DNA of 64,000 nucleotides, taken from NCBI GenBank assembly GCA_951213105.1, contig OX578147.1, forward strand, positions 125,810,822 to 125,874,821. Direction: 5' to 3'. The notes under the pieces are model-generated. The model did no database searches and had not been told where the DNA came from. It worked only from the letters and a program-made list of their open reading frames with translations. The stretch comes from Amaurobius ferox (taxonomy: Eukaryota > Arthropoda > Arachnida > Araneae > Amaurobiidae). The translations under genes and the position numbers were made by a program. Position 1 is the stretch's first letter. Each line of letters opens with the position of its first letter. Positions 34,312-45,869 of this stretch are shown here, one piece after another.

Positions 34312-35074
34312 TGCTACTGGCCATCCAAAATGCAACACCATGAAAGACAAGAGATATTAAAGCCAAATTTATTGGACAAGGAACATAAAGTACAAAAATG
34401 AATTGATTGAAATACAGCGTCCATTCGACTTGAGGAATACAAAGAAATCAGTATTTTGTGCAGCCGCCATGGCTGACAATAACTGCTGCTACACGCCTCG
34501 GCATTGAAAGAAAGAGACTTTGGATGTGTTCTTGAGGTATGTCAGCCTATACTGCTTCCACACGTTACCAAACTTCATATGTCGTAGCAGCTGGTGGTGT
34601 TTGCTACGCCAGTCGTTTGCCAATCATCGACCAGACGTGTTCAATGGGCGACAGATCTGGAGAACGGGCGGGCCAAGGGAGCAGTGTAACTTGGTGGGCA
34701 ATGAAGAAATGCTGATCGATATGTGCCACGTGTGGTCTCGCATTGTCCTGTTGAAACTTGACCGCAGGCAAGCCTTGAAGATAAGGTAAGACAACAGGCT
34801 CCAAAACTTCAGAAATATAGCGGTGGCTGTTGAGTGTACCGGCAATGCGTATTAGGGAGGGGGTGCGAGAGTAAAACAACATTCCTGTACTTAAAAATAG
34901 CCTTCTCTTCTCCCTTTTTATAGCGTTTGTAGGTGGCGCTACTGGCGCACATGATTTGCATATGGCCTAAAAATTCTAATCATTTGTATTTCTTATCGAG
35001 GTCCAGGTATGTTGTAAATTTCATGCTTATTGGATGCTTCCTTCATGGTGTTGCATCTTAAATGGCCAGCAGTG
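34312..35074 (-). mobile_element. Tc1-like transposon, internally deleted, TA duplication proven by empty site
   Basis: Ends TGCTACTGGCCATC (34312) and GGCCAGCAGTG (35074), with TA at 34310-34311 and 35075-35076. The same host repeat at 53880-53930 reads straight through with a single TA. Size is 763 bp because most of the N-terminal coding region is deleted. Confidence 0.9.
34440..34882 (-). pseudogene. Tc1-like transposase, C-terminal half
   Basis: Minus-strand frame 34882-34604 is open: HRYISEVLEPVVLPYL, second Asp in FQQDNARPHVAH, SPDLSPIEHVWSMIGKRLA with the third Glu 34 residues on, i.e. DD34E spacing. The frame then breaks; downstream pieces down to about 34440 encode the rest of the C-terminus. 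The helix-turn-helix domain and first Asp are absent, so the gene is non-functional although two of three catalytic residues are intact. Confidence 0.85.
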
Positions 35075-36089
35075 TATAATGCAATGGATTTACTAGTCTT
35101 ATAATAAAAAAAATGTATAAGATCCACGGCGTTGTGTTTTTATCTTTGAATTGTACATTTGGCGATTTTCAGGATGACAACATGTAAATCTATTTCAAAA
35201 TATTCAATTAACTTATATATTACTCAACTCTAAATAAACAATCATCAACATTGATAGCTTCCTCAATAAGCGATAGAGTCCATATGTTAAAATACTGTAA
35301 TAATCACTTCATAATCTAGTCGTCATTTTCATTGATTTAGCATCATATTTATCAATTTGGCGACATTTTCGTTAATTTGGCAACATCTAAAAAAGTCGCC
35401 AAGTTGGCGACATTCCGCCAAAATCTCGCCAAGCATTATGGACGGAGAAATAAGTTATTCTTGTAACAGATAAATGACTATTGGCGTTCAAATACAAAAG
35501 AATTACCAAAAGTATATTTTCTCATGAATGGAACTAGCTAGACACACGAGAATGATGTCACGAAATTTATCGCATGATAGTACTTATGAAAAGTGAACAT
35601 ATTTCACAATTATAGGTAATATTTTTTTAATTTTATATGACTTTTATTAAATGTACAAGACCTCGAGAATGGTACAATAGCTTTCTAAAATTTGTCTAAA
35701 TAATTTTTTAATGAAAAATTACATAAGAAATGACTAGTTGGTTAACTTTATAAAAGTTTTTAATTTTTTGATGATTTTTTAAAAGAAAATTTAGGAAGTT
35801 CTGAACATTCGATTGCGTATGAAAACAATAGGCTTCCAGTTTATATGGATTAAAATTTTTGTACCAAATTTCATTCGAATCGGTCTATTCGTTCGTGAGT
35901 TATCGTCTCCACAGACTCATTGACACACACACACACACACTTTCACACACAGACATCATCTCAAAAGCGTCTGATTCGTGTTCAGGGATGCTTGAAACGT
36001 TATCTCCCGTCAAAAACTCGTATTCAAATTTTCGACCCCGTTACAATGCTTTCGTTATACACTATATGTATATAAGGAAAATAAAAATA

Positions 36090-36313
36090 TATGCACCCAT
36101 AAGAAATTGAGCTACAGTTGCGAATCTCGGCATGTATGTATCGTTTGAGGAGCTATGCAAATGATTAGAATTTGAGAGCAAACAGAAAATGTTTTATTAA
36201 GAAATGGTGGCAACATAAAGATGGCATTTTAGTAAGTGGTAAATCCTTCACTGCCAGTTATATAAGCCCTAAATAGGTGCGGTATAGAGTCAATTAAGTT
36301 GCTTATGTCCCTC
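36090..36313 (-). pseudogene. Tc1-like transposase, last ~27 codons and 3' end (left half)
   Basis: The minus-strand frame ends RDISNLIDSIPHLFRAYITGSEGFTTY-like (the positions 36229-36313 carry it), a typical Tc1 C-terminus. The rest of the same gene lies across LINE-1, at 41790 onward; the RDIS codons are present on both sides as part of the LINE target duplication. The terminal repeat was not clearly found. Confidence 0.75.
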
Positions 36314-36372
36314 GGAGGATTCGGAGCTCTGCCTTCGAACGAGTAGGACGTGTTTTGTGAGTGCTCCGTAGT

Positions 36373-38266
36373 ATGGAGGTCGAAGTGCCGGTAGCGCCGG
36401 CGCATGCCATGGACATCGCTAGCAATAGCATGTCCCAAGTCCCAACTGATAATGAAGCCATTAACATGGCTAGTGATTCGGATTTAGAAAAAGTTAATAG
36501 TTGCAGAGACATACTTAAGGAACTTGATCGGAAAATTATGATTGCCTCCGCCAAAGCCGGAAAGACTACCACAGACAAGGCCAACTATGCTGAGATGCTC
36601 CTGCGCAGAGAAGGACTTGTCCTGGACCTCTTAAGGATGGCTGAGGTATGTAACGTAGGGATTTATAATTATTTCCCTCCTGCTACCCCCCCTACTGAAC
36701 CCGAGACTCCTAAAGTCCCTAATTCTGATTCTAGTAATGAAAATGTAAACAAACCTAATTCTAATGTCACTAATAATATGAACGTGGAATCGGCAACCAA
36801 CGAAGTAGTTGATAGAGTAAGTAAATTAAAACTGGTAAATCGTGATTTAACTAATTTAGAAAAGGAAAAAACTAATCAATCAAGTAAAAAACGTAGACAG
36901 GATGATGAGGATGTAAATCAACCAGATGATGAAGAAGGGCAATGGACCCTAGTTAAAACTAACAAAAATAGAAATAAAATAACTGTACAGGACTATAGAG
37001 AAGCAATAAGCATAAAGAATAAATTTGAGGCTTTCTCAAGAAATCAGCCAGAAGGAATTGACTCTGGAATGGAAGTTCCCTCGGACTCAACTCCGAAGCC
37101 CCCCCCCCGCAACGCCTCCGCTCCTTATCAGCGCTACTCAGCCAGACTGGCCGTCTATTTTATTTTCACTGAAACAAATTGCAAAAAACATCTCTCCAAA
37201 ATTAGAAGGCAGATTTTTTAAAATGTACGCTGATAATGGAGACGAGTTCAGAAAATGTACCGACTTCCTTAAGAAGTCGGGCGTCCAATTTAAGACTTTC
37301 TCCCTTAAGGAGGATAGACCCCTTAGAGTTGTTATCAGAGGACTCCCCGTTGCTACCGACATTGAAGTCTTGTCGTCCGTTATGGACGCAATGGGCTTCA
37401 AGGTCCTTAGCAACACTAGACTTACCCGGAGAGGAAGTAGACAGCCTCTCCCGCTATACTACCTACAGCTAGTGCCCGGGACTAACCCGGAAGATGTTTA
37501 TACTATAAATAATCTGCTGGGGACAGAAGTGATCTTGGAGCCCTACACAGGCAGGAAAGGCTATGCCTCCCAGTGCCATTCGTGCTCGGGGTTTTTTCAC
37601 TCGAGCATGCACTGTTCACTGCCGCTGAGATGCGTGCGCTGTGCAGGGCCCCATACCGCCAAGAACTGCAAGGCCGAATATGTACTATGTTGCAACTGTG
37701 GAGGCCAACATACAGCGAACTGGCGAGGTTGCCCGAAAAATCCGGGCAATTCGTCTGTCACCAGCAGACGCAGGGACCCCCACCAGAATAACTCTAATAA
37801 AACAGTATACCCCCCAGTATACAGAACTGGGAACCAAGGACGCCCATTCCAGAGGATCAACACTCAACAAGGTTTTTCTTTCGAGTCAGTGGCATCTGGA
37901 CATATCCAGGACACCCGTAATACCCCCGAAATCGTAAAATTCAGAAATTTTAATAATAAGGCAGACTCTGCCAGCCATGACTTTGATTATTCGGCAAACT
38001 TCAAAAAGGATTACATGGCAGCCAACCCAAAATCGAGCCAAACCTTGGCCACGCCCCCTGAACCCAGTAAGACTTCGCCTCCTCAAGAGGCGAAGCAAAT
38101 CGACTATGCCTCATTTCTATCGTCTCTCATGACGATGAGGCATACTCATAATAAGGATTTAATTATGCAGGCCTTTAGCCAAGCGCTACCTGATCTTAGA
38201 AAGTGCACCACGGAGATAGATATGATATTTCATATCTATCAGCGTTACAACGCTCTCTTAGGGTAA
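36373..38266 (+). pseudogene. LINE-1 ORF1: nucleic-acid-binding protein with three zinc knuckles (one frameshift)
   Basis: ORF1 product of a jockey-type LINE, expected to bind the element RNA and form the RNP. Start ATG at 36373. Residues 1-240 are polar, Asn/Thr-rich and low-complexity, with an acidic/basic patch (KKRRQDDEDVNQPDDEEGQW). The frame shifts at the C10 run 37099-37108. After the shift comes a PRE-like domain (FKTFSLKEDRPLRVVIRGLP) and three knuckles near 37578-37740: CHSCSGFFHSSMHC, CVRCAGPHTAKNC and CCNCGGQHTANWRGC. It ends with TAA at 38264. No other lesion was seen, so it may be intact if the C run is miscounted. Confidence 0.85.
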
Positions 38267-41087
38267 TCCCCCCCCCCTCCCGTTTGTGTTCTGGCTTCTC
38301 ATTTTCGGCCCAGTTCTCATATTTTGCAATCTCTCAAGGTCGGCTTCTGGAACGCCAATGGAGTGCGTTCCAAGCTAGACGAGATGCGTGATTATGTGGT
38401 AAACAACAACTTTGATATATTTATGGTAAACGAAACACATCTTGTTTCGCCTGCTGCACCTGGCATCTGCAATTATACTGCTTACTTCTACCATCGTCCC
38501 ATTGGCCCTGCTTCGAATTTTTCTATCCGCTCAGGCGGCACTGCACTATACATCAAAAATAACATTCCCCACCACCGTACGGGCGCCCCGGCACTCACGA
38601 AGCTTGAAGCCGTGCTCGTTACGGTCACTATTCCAAATTTGGTCCCGATTACACTTGCTTCAGTGTATATCCCTCCAGTAATGGCTAAACGCACCCTTGA
38701 AAAGGATTTTGAAGCACTTATTAGGCATAGCAGTAACATGATCATAGCTGGTGACCTAAATTCCCGCCATTGCTCCTGGGACATAGCTTCGAACAGCAAT
38801 GGCGTTGTACTAAAAAGATTGGCTCAGTGCGCCAATGTTAGGATCATAGCTCCTCCTACCCCCACACATTTTACTACAGGAAGTACCCCCACTACAATTG
38901 ATCTGGCTATTTTTCGGAACATTCCGTATGACTACGAGATCAGAACAGATGTAAATCTAACCTCTGATCACCTTCCTGTAGTATTGGACCTTTTCTTCGA
39001 CTCTTTATCTTTAGACCACCCAGAGGAGCTACATACAAATTGGGATGACTTTAGATTCATCCTTCAAAATCATAAAGCGCCCCCCCCTCAAAATTACCAG
39101 CACCGATGACATAGAACAGCGTGTCATTGATATGAATCATGTACTGCTCGGGGCAATTGCTGCAGCCTCGAAACCCAAAAAAGCCCGCTCTAACTATCAC
39201 ATTTTACCAGATGATATTAGAGACAAAATTAAGCAGCGCAACAGGTTGCGAAAGCTTTGGCAACGCACTAGGTTTCCTTTTTACGGCGTATGCTTTCGCA
39301 AACTCCATGGTGAAATCAAGGTTATGATTAAAACACACACCCAGCAACGCCGGAAAACACACCTTGAGGGACTTACACCTGCAAATCACAGTCTCTGGCG
39401 AACAGCTAAAAACATGAGAACCATTAAAACAACAATTCCGCCCATTAACGGCCCTAATGGACTCGCCCAGACTGCGGAGGAAAAAGCAAATCTGTTAGCA
39501 GATAGCTTGGAACTCCAATTCACACCCAACATCGACCACAGATTCAGCCACACATACACTACCACTGAACAAGATTTACAACAAACCAATCACAACGCAC
39601 TACAAGCACATGCACCAAATGACTTAGAGAGAATCTCTCTGGCTGAAATACTACATATCGTTGATGGACTGAAAGTAAAGAAAGCACCTGGATTGGATCG
39701 TATCAGTAATCGCACCCTCAAGAATCTGCCTGATTTGTATTACTGCTGGATTACTATGTTACTGAATCATATGTTGGACTTTCGCTTTTTTCCCCAAAGT
39801 TGGAAAACCGCTGTCGTCCTCCCTTTTCCAAAACCGAACCAAAATCTCTCGCAAGCCGAGAACTACAGACCAATAAGCCTACTGTCAAGTTTTTCGAAAA
39901 TCTATGAATTGGTGTTGCTTAGACGTTTGGATAGTTTCTGCCGTTCGAAAAGCATTTTGATTCCAGACCAGCACGGCTTTCGAACCGAGCATTCAACGCA
40001 GTCCCAACTTATGCGTGTTGTCGAAACTATCCATCAAAACGCTAACAACAGACAGTATACTTCCATAGTATTTTTCGACGTGGCAAAGGCGTTTGATAAA
40101 ACTTATCTGCCTGGGCTTATTTCCAAGCTGGTGCGACTTGGCATTTCGACGCAACTTTTGGCCATCATCAACTCGTACCTCACTAATAGATTTTTCCAAG
40201 TACGAGTAGATAAAACTCTCTCTACTGTTCGACCAATCAGGGCAGGGGTCCCTCAAGGAGGCAACCTCAGCCCACTACTGTATAATATCTTCATCAACGA
40301 TATACCACACATACCTCAAGTTAAGCTGGCCATCTTTGCTGATGACACAGCGCTTATTGCACGTAGCTGTTCACCACACAACGCGATCAATACACTTCAA
40401 AGCTACATTAAGAATAGCCTTGAGCACTGGCTCACCACCTGGAGAATTAAAATTAATGCTTCGAAAAGTGCAGTGTGTATATTTAAACCTAACTACCGAG
40501 AAGACAACAGAAACTACGTACTTAAGATCTTCGATGAAGTCATCCCGCTCTCTCACTACGTAAAGTATCTGGGAGTTACGCTGGATGCTCACATGACCTT
40601 CCTGGAGCACATAAAAACGAAACTGGAGAAATCAAATACTGTATACAGAGCACTAGCCCCTCTTCTCGGTAGGAAATCCCACCTCTCTCTTGATAATAAG
40701 TTGATTGTTTACAAACAGATCATCGCACCTGGCTTTTTGTATGCCTGCCAAATTTGGGGGTCGGCAGCAAAAAGTCATATTGAGAAATTGCAGGTATTCC
40801 AAAATAAAGTCTTGCGTTGCATTGTTAATGCGCCTAGATATGTCCAGAACGAAGTTATACACCACGACCTTAAAATCTCTGGCGTTTCAGAGTGCATTGG
40901 GCTACACACTCAAAATTTCTACAAGAAAAACTCCAGTAGACCTTGTTTGAGAGACGTCGATCAGACATACAATCCGATCGTCCCTTCCTATCTCAGGAAG
41001 AGAAGGCCCCGACACATTCTATTTAGCTCTAATGAGACTAAATGGAAAAAGCGTCGGTACCTCGTCCCGCAAACAGGAGTTTCCTAG
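38267..41087 (+). pseudogene. LINE-1 ORF2: endonuclease-reverse transcriptase (one frameshift)
   Basis: Nicks target DNA and primes reverse transcription there. The APE-type endonuclease lies in 38330-39010: FWNANG, NETHL, GDLNSRH, SDHLP. The frame shifts at the C8 run 39080-39087. RT follows: APGLDRISNR, YRPISLLSSFSKIYE, motif A FFDVAKAFDKTY, motif B GVPQGGNLSPLLYNIF, motif C FADDTALIA near 40335, and a jockey-like C-terminus. It stops with TAG at 41085-41087. No RNase H domain is seen, as is usual for jockey. It is open and in frame directly after the ORF1 TAA, but the first in-frame ATG is 38384, after the conserved WNANG, so its initiation is unusual. Confidence 0.88.
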
Positions 41088-41789
41088 TCTTTCACCACCC
41101 CTGATAGAAGATAGATGGCGCCACTCCGACTCAAGGACTTGGCGTTTTCTTGACTCTTCCATCACGGCCCAGCCACAGGCCAATAGTACGGCTAGCATTT
41201 GCCAATCGCGTAGAGTGTGCACGATTCCTTCAATCCACGTTCATAAACTTACAGTATTTCATATGTATTTTAAATTATACTTGTATATCATGCAGATCCT
41301 GCAAATATTTTTTGCAATCAAAAATGTACTTTTTTTGTCGTTGGGAAGGCGAATTGTGCTTCCATTTCGGTCTTTTGCGGAGAATTACAGCTTGAGTATT
41401 TAATTATAACTTATCATAACTTAATAATTGTAAATTTGTAAATTAGAATCTTACATCTTAATTATAACTAATAGTATATCTAGTTACTTATATCTTCATA
41501 CACTGTTGTGTACTGGCTCCCGCCCAATCTGATTGGGCCTTGCCTTAGCCCCACCCCCTTCCCTTTACTACCCTATTACTTACCAGATCAGCCATCCAAG
41601 ACCATCTTTTGACTCCATCTACAGCAGAAGTAAGAATACTTCAATACAGCACCCTCGAAGTAGCAGAGTGCCACAAAAATAGACTGATTTCATCGCTCTA
41701 TCTAACAAACTGCATATTGCTATAGTAGATGTGGGGTTACGTATCAGGTGATACAGGCACCCCGAAAACATTCGTCTTGGCTTGGCTTG
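41088..41789 (+). other. LINE-1 3' UTR and CTTGG tail
   Basis: Non-coding. Contains a complementary CCAATCTGATTGGG at 41525-41538. Ends GTCTTGGCTTGGCTTGG just before the target duplication. The several short frames here, including 41032-41403, are not conserved-looking. Confidence 0.7.
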
Positions 41790-42540
41790 GCTTATGTCCC
41801 TCTGCCGAAGATTTTGCTACAGATGTTGCAACTAAGAAGGCTACAATTGCAGTCCCAGCATGTCACAGAAGTGTTCTATTAGTGATTAGGTCTGGTCTGG
41901 AAACCTGTATAGCCATGAGATGGTATTAAATCCTCGAAGTCAATGTTGAGAATGTCTAGCTGGTAAATGAAATCTAAGAGGCTGAACAGACATAGACAGA
42001 ACAATCGGCTGCAGAATATCATTGGCGTACAAACGAGCCGTCAAATTGGCTTGAAGCACAACTAAAGGAGATCTGCTGTCTCACGAGATGGGTCCTTAAG
42101 CTGTCACACTACGTGTGATAGCCTTGCGTCGCTCGACCACAAATGCAGGATTGAAACGATGATCAGTCCTCCTCCCCACAAGCACTCCGCGTTTATCAGT
42201 TCTGAAAAGAAAGGTATGATTCGTTGCTAACGACAACAGGCCTCCAATCGGACACTGTCCAGGTTGACCGAACTCTGATACAAGCCAGAAGGCTCTGCCT
42301 ATGTTGAGTGGTCAGTGATGGACGTCTTAATGTACGTCGACACACCTAATCCCACCCTCTGACAGTCATCTAAATAGTATCCCTTGGTACAGGATGCACG
42401 TAGGAAGTAAAATATCATCGAATGATGGATAGTGTATTGTAAACGTGGCTCCTCTCGTGACTGCATGATTTTCTCGAACAGTTGTCTGTTTTTGGCGTCC
42501 TGAACCTCAGAGGCGGTTATATGTGTCTGATACACTGGTA
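41790..42540 (-). pseudogene. Tc1-like transposase, main part (right half), interrupted by LINE-1
   Basis: Minus-strand remnants in order: helix-turn-helix tail (RRPSLTTQHRQS-like, about 42300), WTVSDWRPVV.SNESY (first catalytic Asp now Asn, SDES to SNES), GRRTDHRFNPAFVVERRKAITRSVT (about 42130), SPLVVLQANLTARLYANDILQP (about 42030), then a badly decayed QDN region, FNTISW, and LIEHFCDMLG with Glu retained. It ends at RDIS, where LINE-1 begins. Many stops. Confidence 0.75.
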
Positions 42541-43320
42541 TCAACACCAAGTAACTACCAAATCTCTCCGAATAAGATTTCGACTGATACGTCTGTTGGA
42601 CCTACCAGATTTCCTTAGGCTTGGGAGGATGAGGTTGGGAATCAGTGGAAGGACGTTCCCACCATGTAGGAGAGAGCCTCTACTCTTGTTAGGCAGTCCT
42701 ACAGCTTGATGTCTATATCCTCTTGCGACCCCTACACTCGTAGGATTTCACCTTCTCTATCTCATATCTCTCCCCTCTCCTTCTCTTCGTTTTTGTATTC
42801 CCTCCCTGCACGCCTCCTTTTAGTCTTCCCTTTGGCCTTCGTTGTTTTCTCTTTCTTCTCATCCTTTTTCGTTAGTTTGTTATTTCTCCAGCTTCGCTCA
42901 GAGCTTAGTAGCTTTGGTCTGCATATATCTCCCACGCCCACTGGGGTATTATCCTAGTAACGTATTTTTATTAACTCATGATTTTCGTAACTTTACTTTT
43001 TCAGGTCCCTGCTTCTCGTTTTTACCAGCCAACCATTTTCATTAGGATTCCAATCCTCATTGGTGAAGCGTGTTCCCGAAGTTAGTGAGTGCAAACCAAG
43101 GGCGGATCCCCAACTTGCCTATTACGCCTGCGCAATATACGGCACGAAAACGCTCGCTCATCGAGCGCCAGCGAGTAGGGGCGAAGCCTCCCAGATTCGC
43201 GAAACAAGTTACGGTGGTTAGCGAACGTAGTGAGCATGAAGCGAAGTCCCCTAGCCTTTGTAAATAAAGCATACAAGAGAAGATTCCCAAGCGACAGTGA
43301 CATTTACGCCGTATAAGGGG
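42541..43320. other. Pyrimidine-rich segment and GC-richer unassigned segment
   Basis: 42700-43030 is C/T-rich on the plus strand, like the 5' UTR of LINE-2, and may be a 5' fragment of a related LINE. 43060-43270 is unusually GC-rich for the window (GCGAACGTAGTGAGC, CGAAGCCTCCC) with small inverted motifs. Neither encodes anything recognised. Confidence 0.3.
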
Positions 43321-45599
43321 AAAGTTGGATTCAAATAAATATCTATTCCTGCCAGGCCATAACCACGGCGGCACGGTCAGAGAAACCATTTACTGGGTTT
43401 GGTCCAAATAATACCTGTCACGAAATGACAAAAGTCGCAGACGGTTTTGGACTGTGATCATAAAATTTTGTCCACGCCACGCCTGGAAGAGAACAGTTTT
43501 GCAGCCAACGAAAGAACCCACACAAAGACCCATTATTCTGAAAATAGACATAATTCATCTCCCTAAAGTTCGAAAGCACTGAATTAATGTTACCTCCAGG
43601 AGAGGAGCACTAGTACAACAAAGTCGCACGGTCCCTTCATGAGCCGGCTTCCTCCAGGGGATCGGTAAATAATGGACAGTATGTCTGAATTACTCATTTA
43701 TATAAAAAAATCGAAAACTTTTCTAGCATTATATGGGATTTAAAGCATTCGTTCATTCATTCATTGAATTCATTAAATTTTTCAAAAAGAGTAGTCGCTT
43801 CCCGCCCGCTTTTTAAAATCAGAGTACTGGGAAAACCGCATCTGAAAGTATCCTTACTTTCAACGCTTGCGTAGTGGCGCGCAACAATTTGCCACGTATG
43901 CGCAAAAACGCCTACTTCTTCCCATAACATTACCCAGTTTGTGACGTCAACCGCCAATCCAGCGAAAAGGAATCAAAAGTTACAATTTTTCTGCTTTTGG
44001 TTGAAAGTTAACAAAAAATTAGAAAATCGAGAAATTAAAAATATGTTAAAACACAAAGAATATACACCCCTATTTTTTTTTTCTTTGTGTGTTACTTCAT
44101 AGGACCATTTCTATAGTATGATTAGCGAGTTCACTCACCCCTATTTTTGCAAAACAATGGAATTATATTAATCTTTATTTTCCGGATGCAGTGAATAAGA
44201 AAAATAAAAACATATAACATGAATATGTCGATCGGTTTAAAAATAAACAAATATAAAAGGACTGTCCTATGGATTGGTTCAAAAATCGTTAGAAATAACG
44301 CTCTTTGATTTCTCCGATAATGTCAAGATGGAAACATTGCTTCAATCAAGCTCATACTTCAACATAGAATAGCTAAAAAAACTAATTCGAATTAAAAAAA
44401 AACATTCTTTCTGAGGTGTTGTGCCTGGAGTTCAGCCAACTCAGTACGAAATTTCGTGGTACCAATTCAACTAACTCAGTTGCAATTTTCTGTCCGAAGC
44501 TTAGATTTCCATTACGGACGACAAACACACAGACAGAGAAAAAGGCAAAACTTTTGCTATATAGGGTACACTACAAAAATAAATTTAAACAATCAAGCTT
44601 CCTTCTAATAATCGTAGAACCGTCATTTTTTTATTTTTACGCAGTATTCCCTATACTAGACATGTCAAATTTTGAAGTTACGAAAACGAACAATTCTGAA
44701 CATTACCTGCTATTAATGTATAAGAAATTCGAATGAAGTTTTTCACTCCAAACTCACCCCCTATTGTCACTGATGCACCGACTGAGTAACAGAATCGTTC
44801 CGAGATATTTTGCTAAAATATGCATTCTACAAATCTACTGTCGATAAAACTGAAAAATAAAGTTCTTGACATCTCTATATCGATCATACATCCGTAAAAT
44901 GTGAATATAATATCTGTATGTGTCTCTCAATCCTAGTATGAGATAAATCCTAGACTTTCGCTAAAGGACGGGACAACATCTTACGACTTGTGAATTTTTG
45001 AAAATATTTAGAAATGCATGGCATTCAATCAAGAGTGAAAGGAAGGAAAATAATATCTCTGCAGAGAAGAATTTATATCTTCGAATACGCTTTTCTAAAT
45101 ATTTTAAATTGATTTACAAACGAAACTCAATATAAATTTGTACGGTCTTTTCAGTGTCATTGCAGTTCAAAATAAGAATATTATTTGAAGTGTAAATATC
45201 TGCCCAAGGAGAAAATACATTTACATGCAACCATTGCTTAATTTGAAGCTTGGCTTGGACTTGGCGACGTTTTTCATCACGTTGGCATACAATTTTAACC
45301 ACGTGTTATATGCAATCATAGAAACAACAGATTTTAAAATATCTGTGTAGAATATGCCTCTGAAAAACTTTCTATCCGAAATGCTATTCATTGATTTATT
45401 TTCTTCAATCATCCAATGGTTAACTTTTCCTGCCATCTCTCATATTTTGCATATCATCATCCATTAACTAATAAAGGTTGTATTCAATGCGCATTATTAT
45501 ACAACACCCGGTTTGATGTTGTCTTTACAGATTTACAGATATTGTTTTGATCTTTATTTATTATATATACACTCCTATACATTTTATTTTTATCATATG
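43321..45599. other. Intergenic, no gene recognised
   Basis: AT-rich. A 106-codon frame at 44416-44736 (+) contains sequence (CTGTCCGAAGCTTAGATTTCC, ACACACAGACAGAG) typical of the dispersed repeats here, so I do not call it a gene. No promoter or splice structure could be supported. Confidence 0.4.
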
Positions 45600-45869
45600 T
45601 ACACTCATTGCCATAAAAATTTGCGCACCAAGAAGTAAATGTGGGACCGTAACGAAACTTGGCATGAAGGTACGTGTCAGCCAGATATGCAAATGATTAG
45701 AAATACAGCGTGATTGCGCATGCGTAATGCAACCAGAGGGCGTTGAACTTCTTTCTCCCTGGCGCAGAAAAGATGTACGCAGAGTCTTTTTGCCTGTACA
45801 TAATCTGTTGCAGAGGGACGCTTTTTCATTATTGATACCGTTACACCGCCATCAAAGACAATGTGATCA

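Larger units (their letters stand above)
34270..36085 (+). repeat. Dispersed repeat, copy A, interrupted by a Tc1
   Basis: Shares CTGATGTGGGCA.CACATGAC at the start, a central block rich in TTGGCGACATT, and TCAGGGATGCTTGAAACGT plus TTCGACCCCGT at the end with 53880-54835. The near-terminal ACTTTCCTTATATA and the terminal TATATAAGGAAA look like a short inverted repeat, so the family may be a non-autonomous DNA transposon. A (CA)n run at 35926-35940 recurs in the same place in copy B. No coding. Confidence 0.7.
36314..41789 (+). mobile_element. LINE-1: full-length jockey-like non-LTR retrotransposon
   Basis: The 5476-bp element lies between perfect 13-bp repeats GCTTATGTCCCTC at 36301-36313 and 41790-41802, inside a Tc1 gene. 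It has a 59-bp 5' UTR, ORF1 with zinc knuckles, ORF2 with endonuclease and RT, a ~700-bp 3' UTR and a tail of three CTTGG repeats (41776-41790) instead of poly-A. GC content is higher than the surroundings. Completeness and the perfect duplication point to recent insertion; the frame breaks are all at C homopolymers. Confidence 0.9.

Noticed and set aside
41032..41403. 123-codon frame after LINE-1 ORF2 as a separate gene
   Set aside because: It overlaps the ORF2 end in another frame and runs through the LINE 3' UTR; no conserved motif.
42706..42957. Ser/Leu/Phe-rich 83-codon frame as a secreted peptide
   Set aside because: It is a translation of pyrimidine-rich, probably LINE 5' UTR-like sequence; the 58.3-58.8 kb frames have the same origin.
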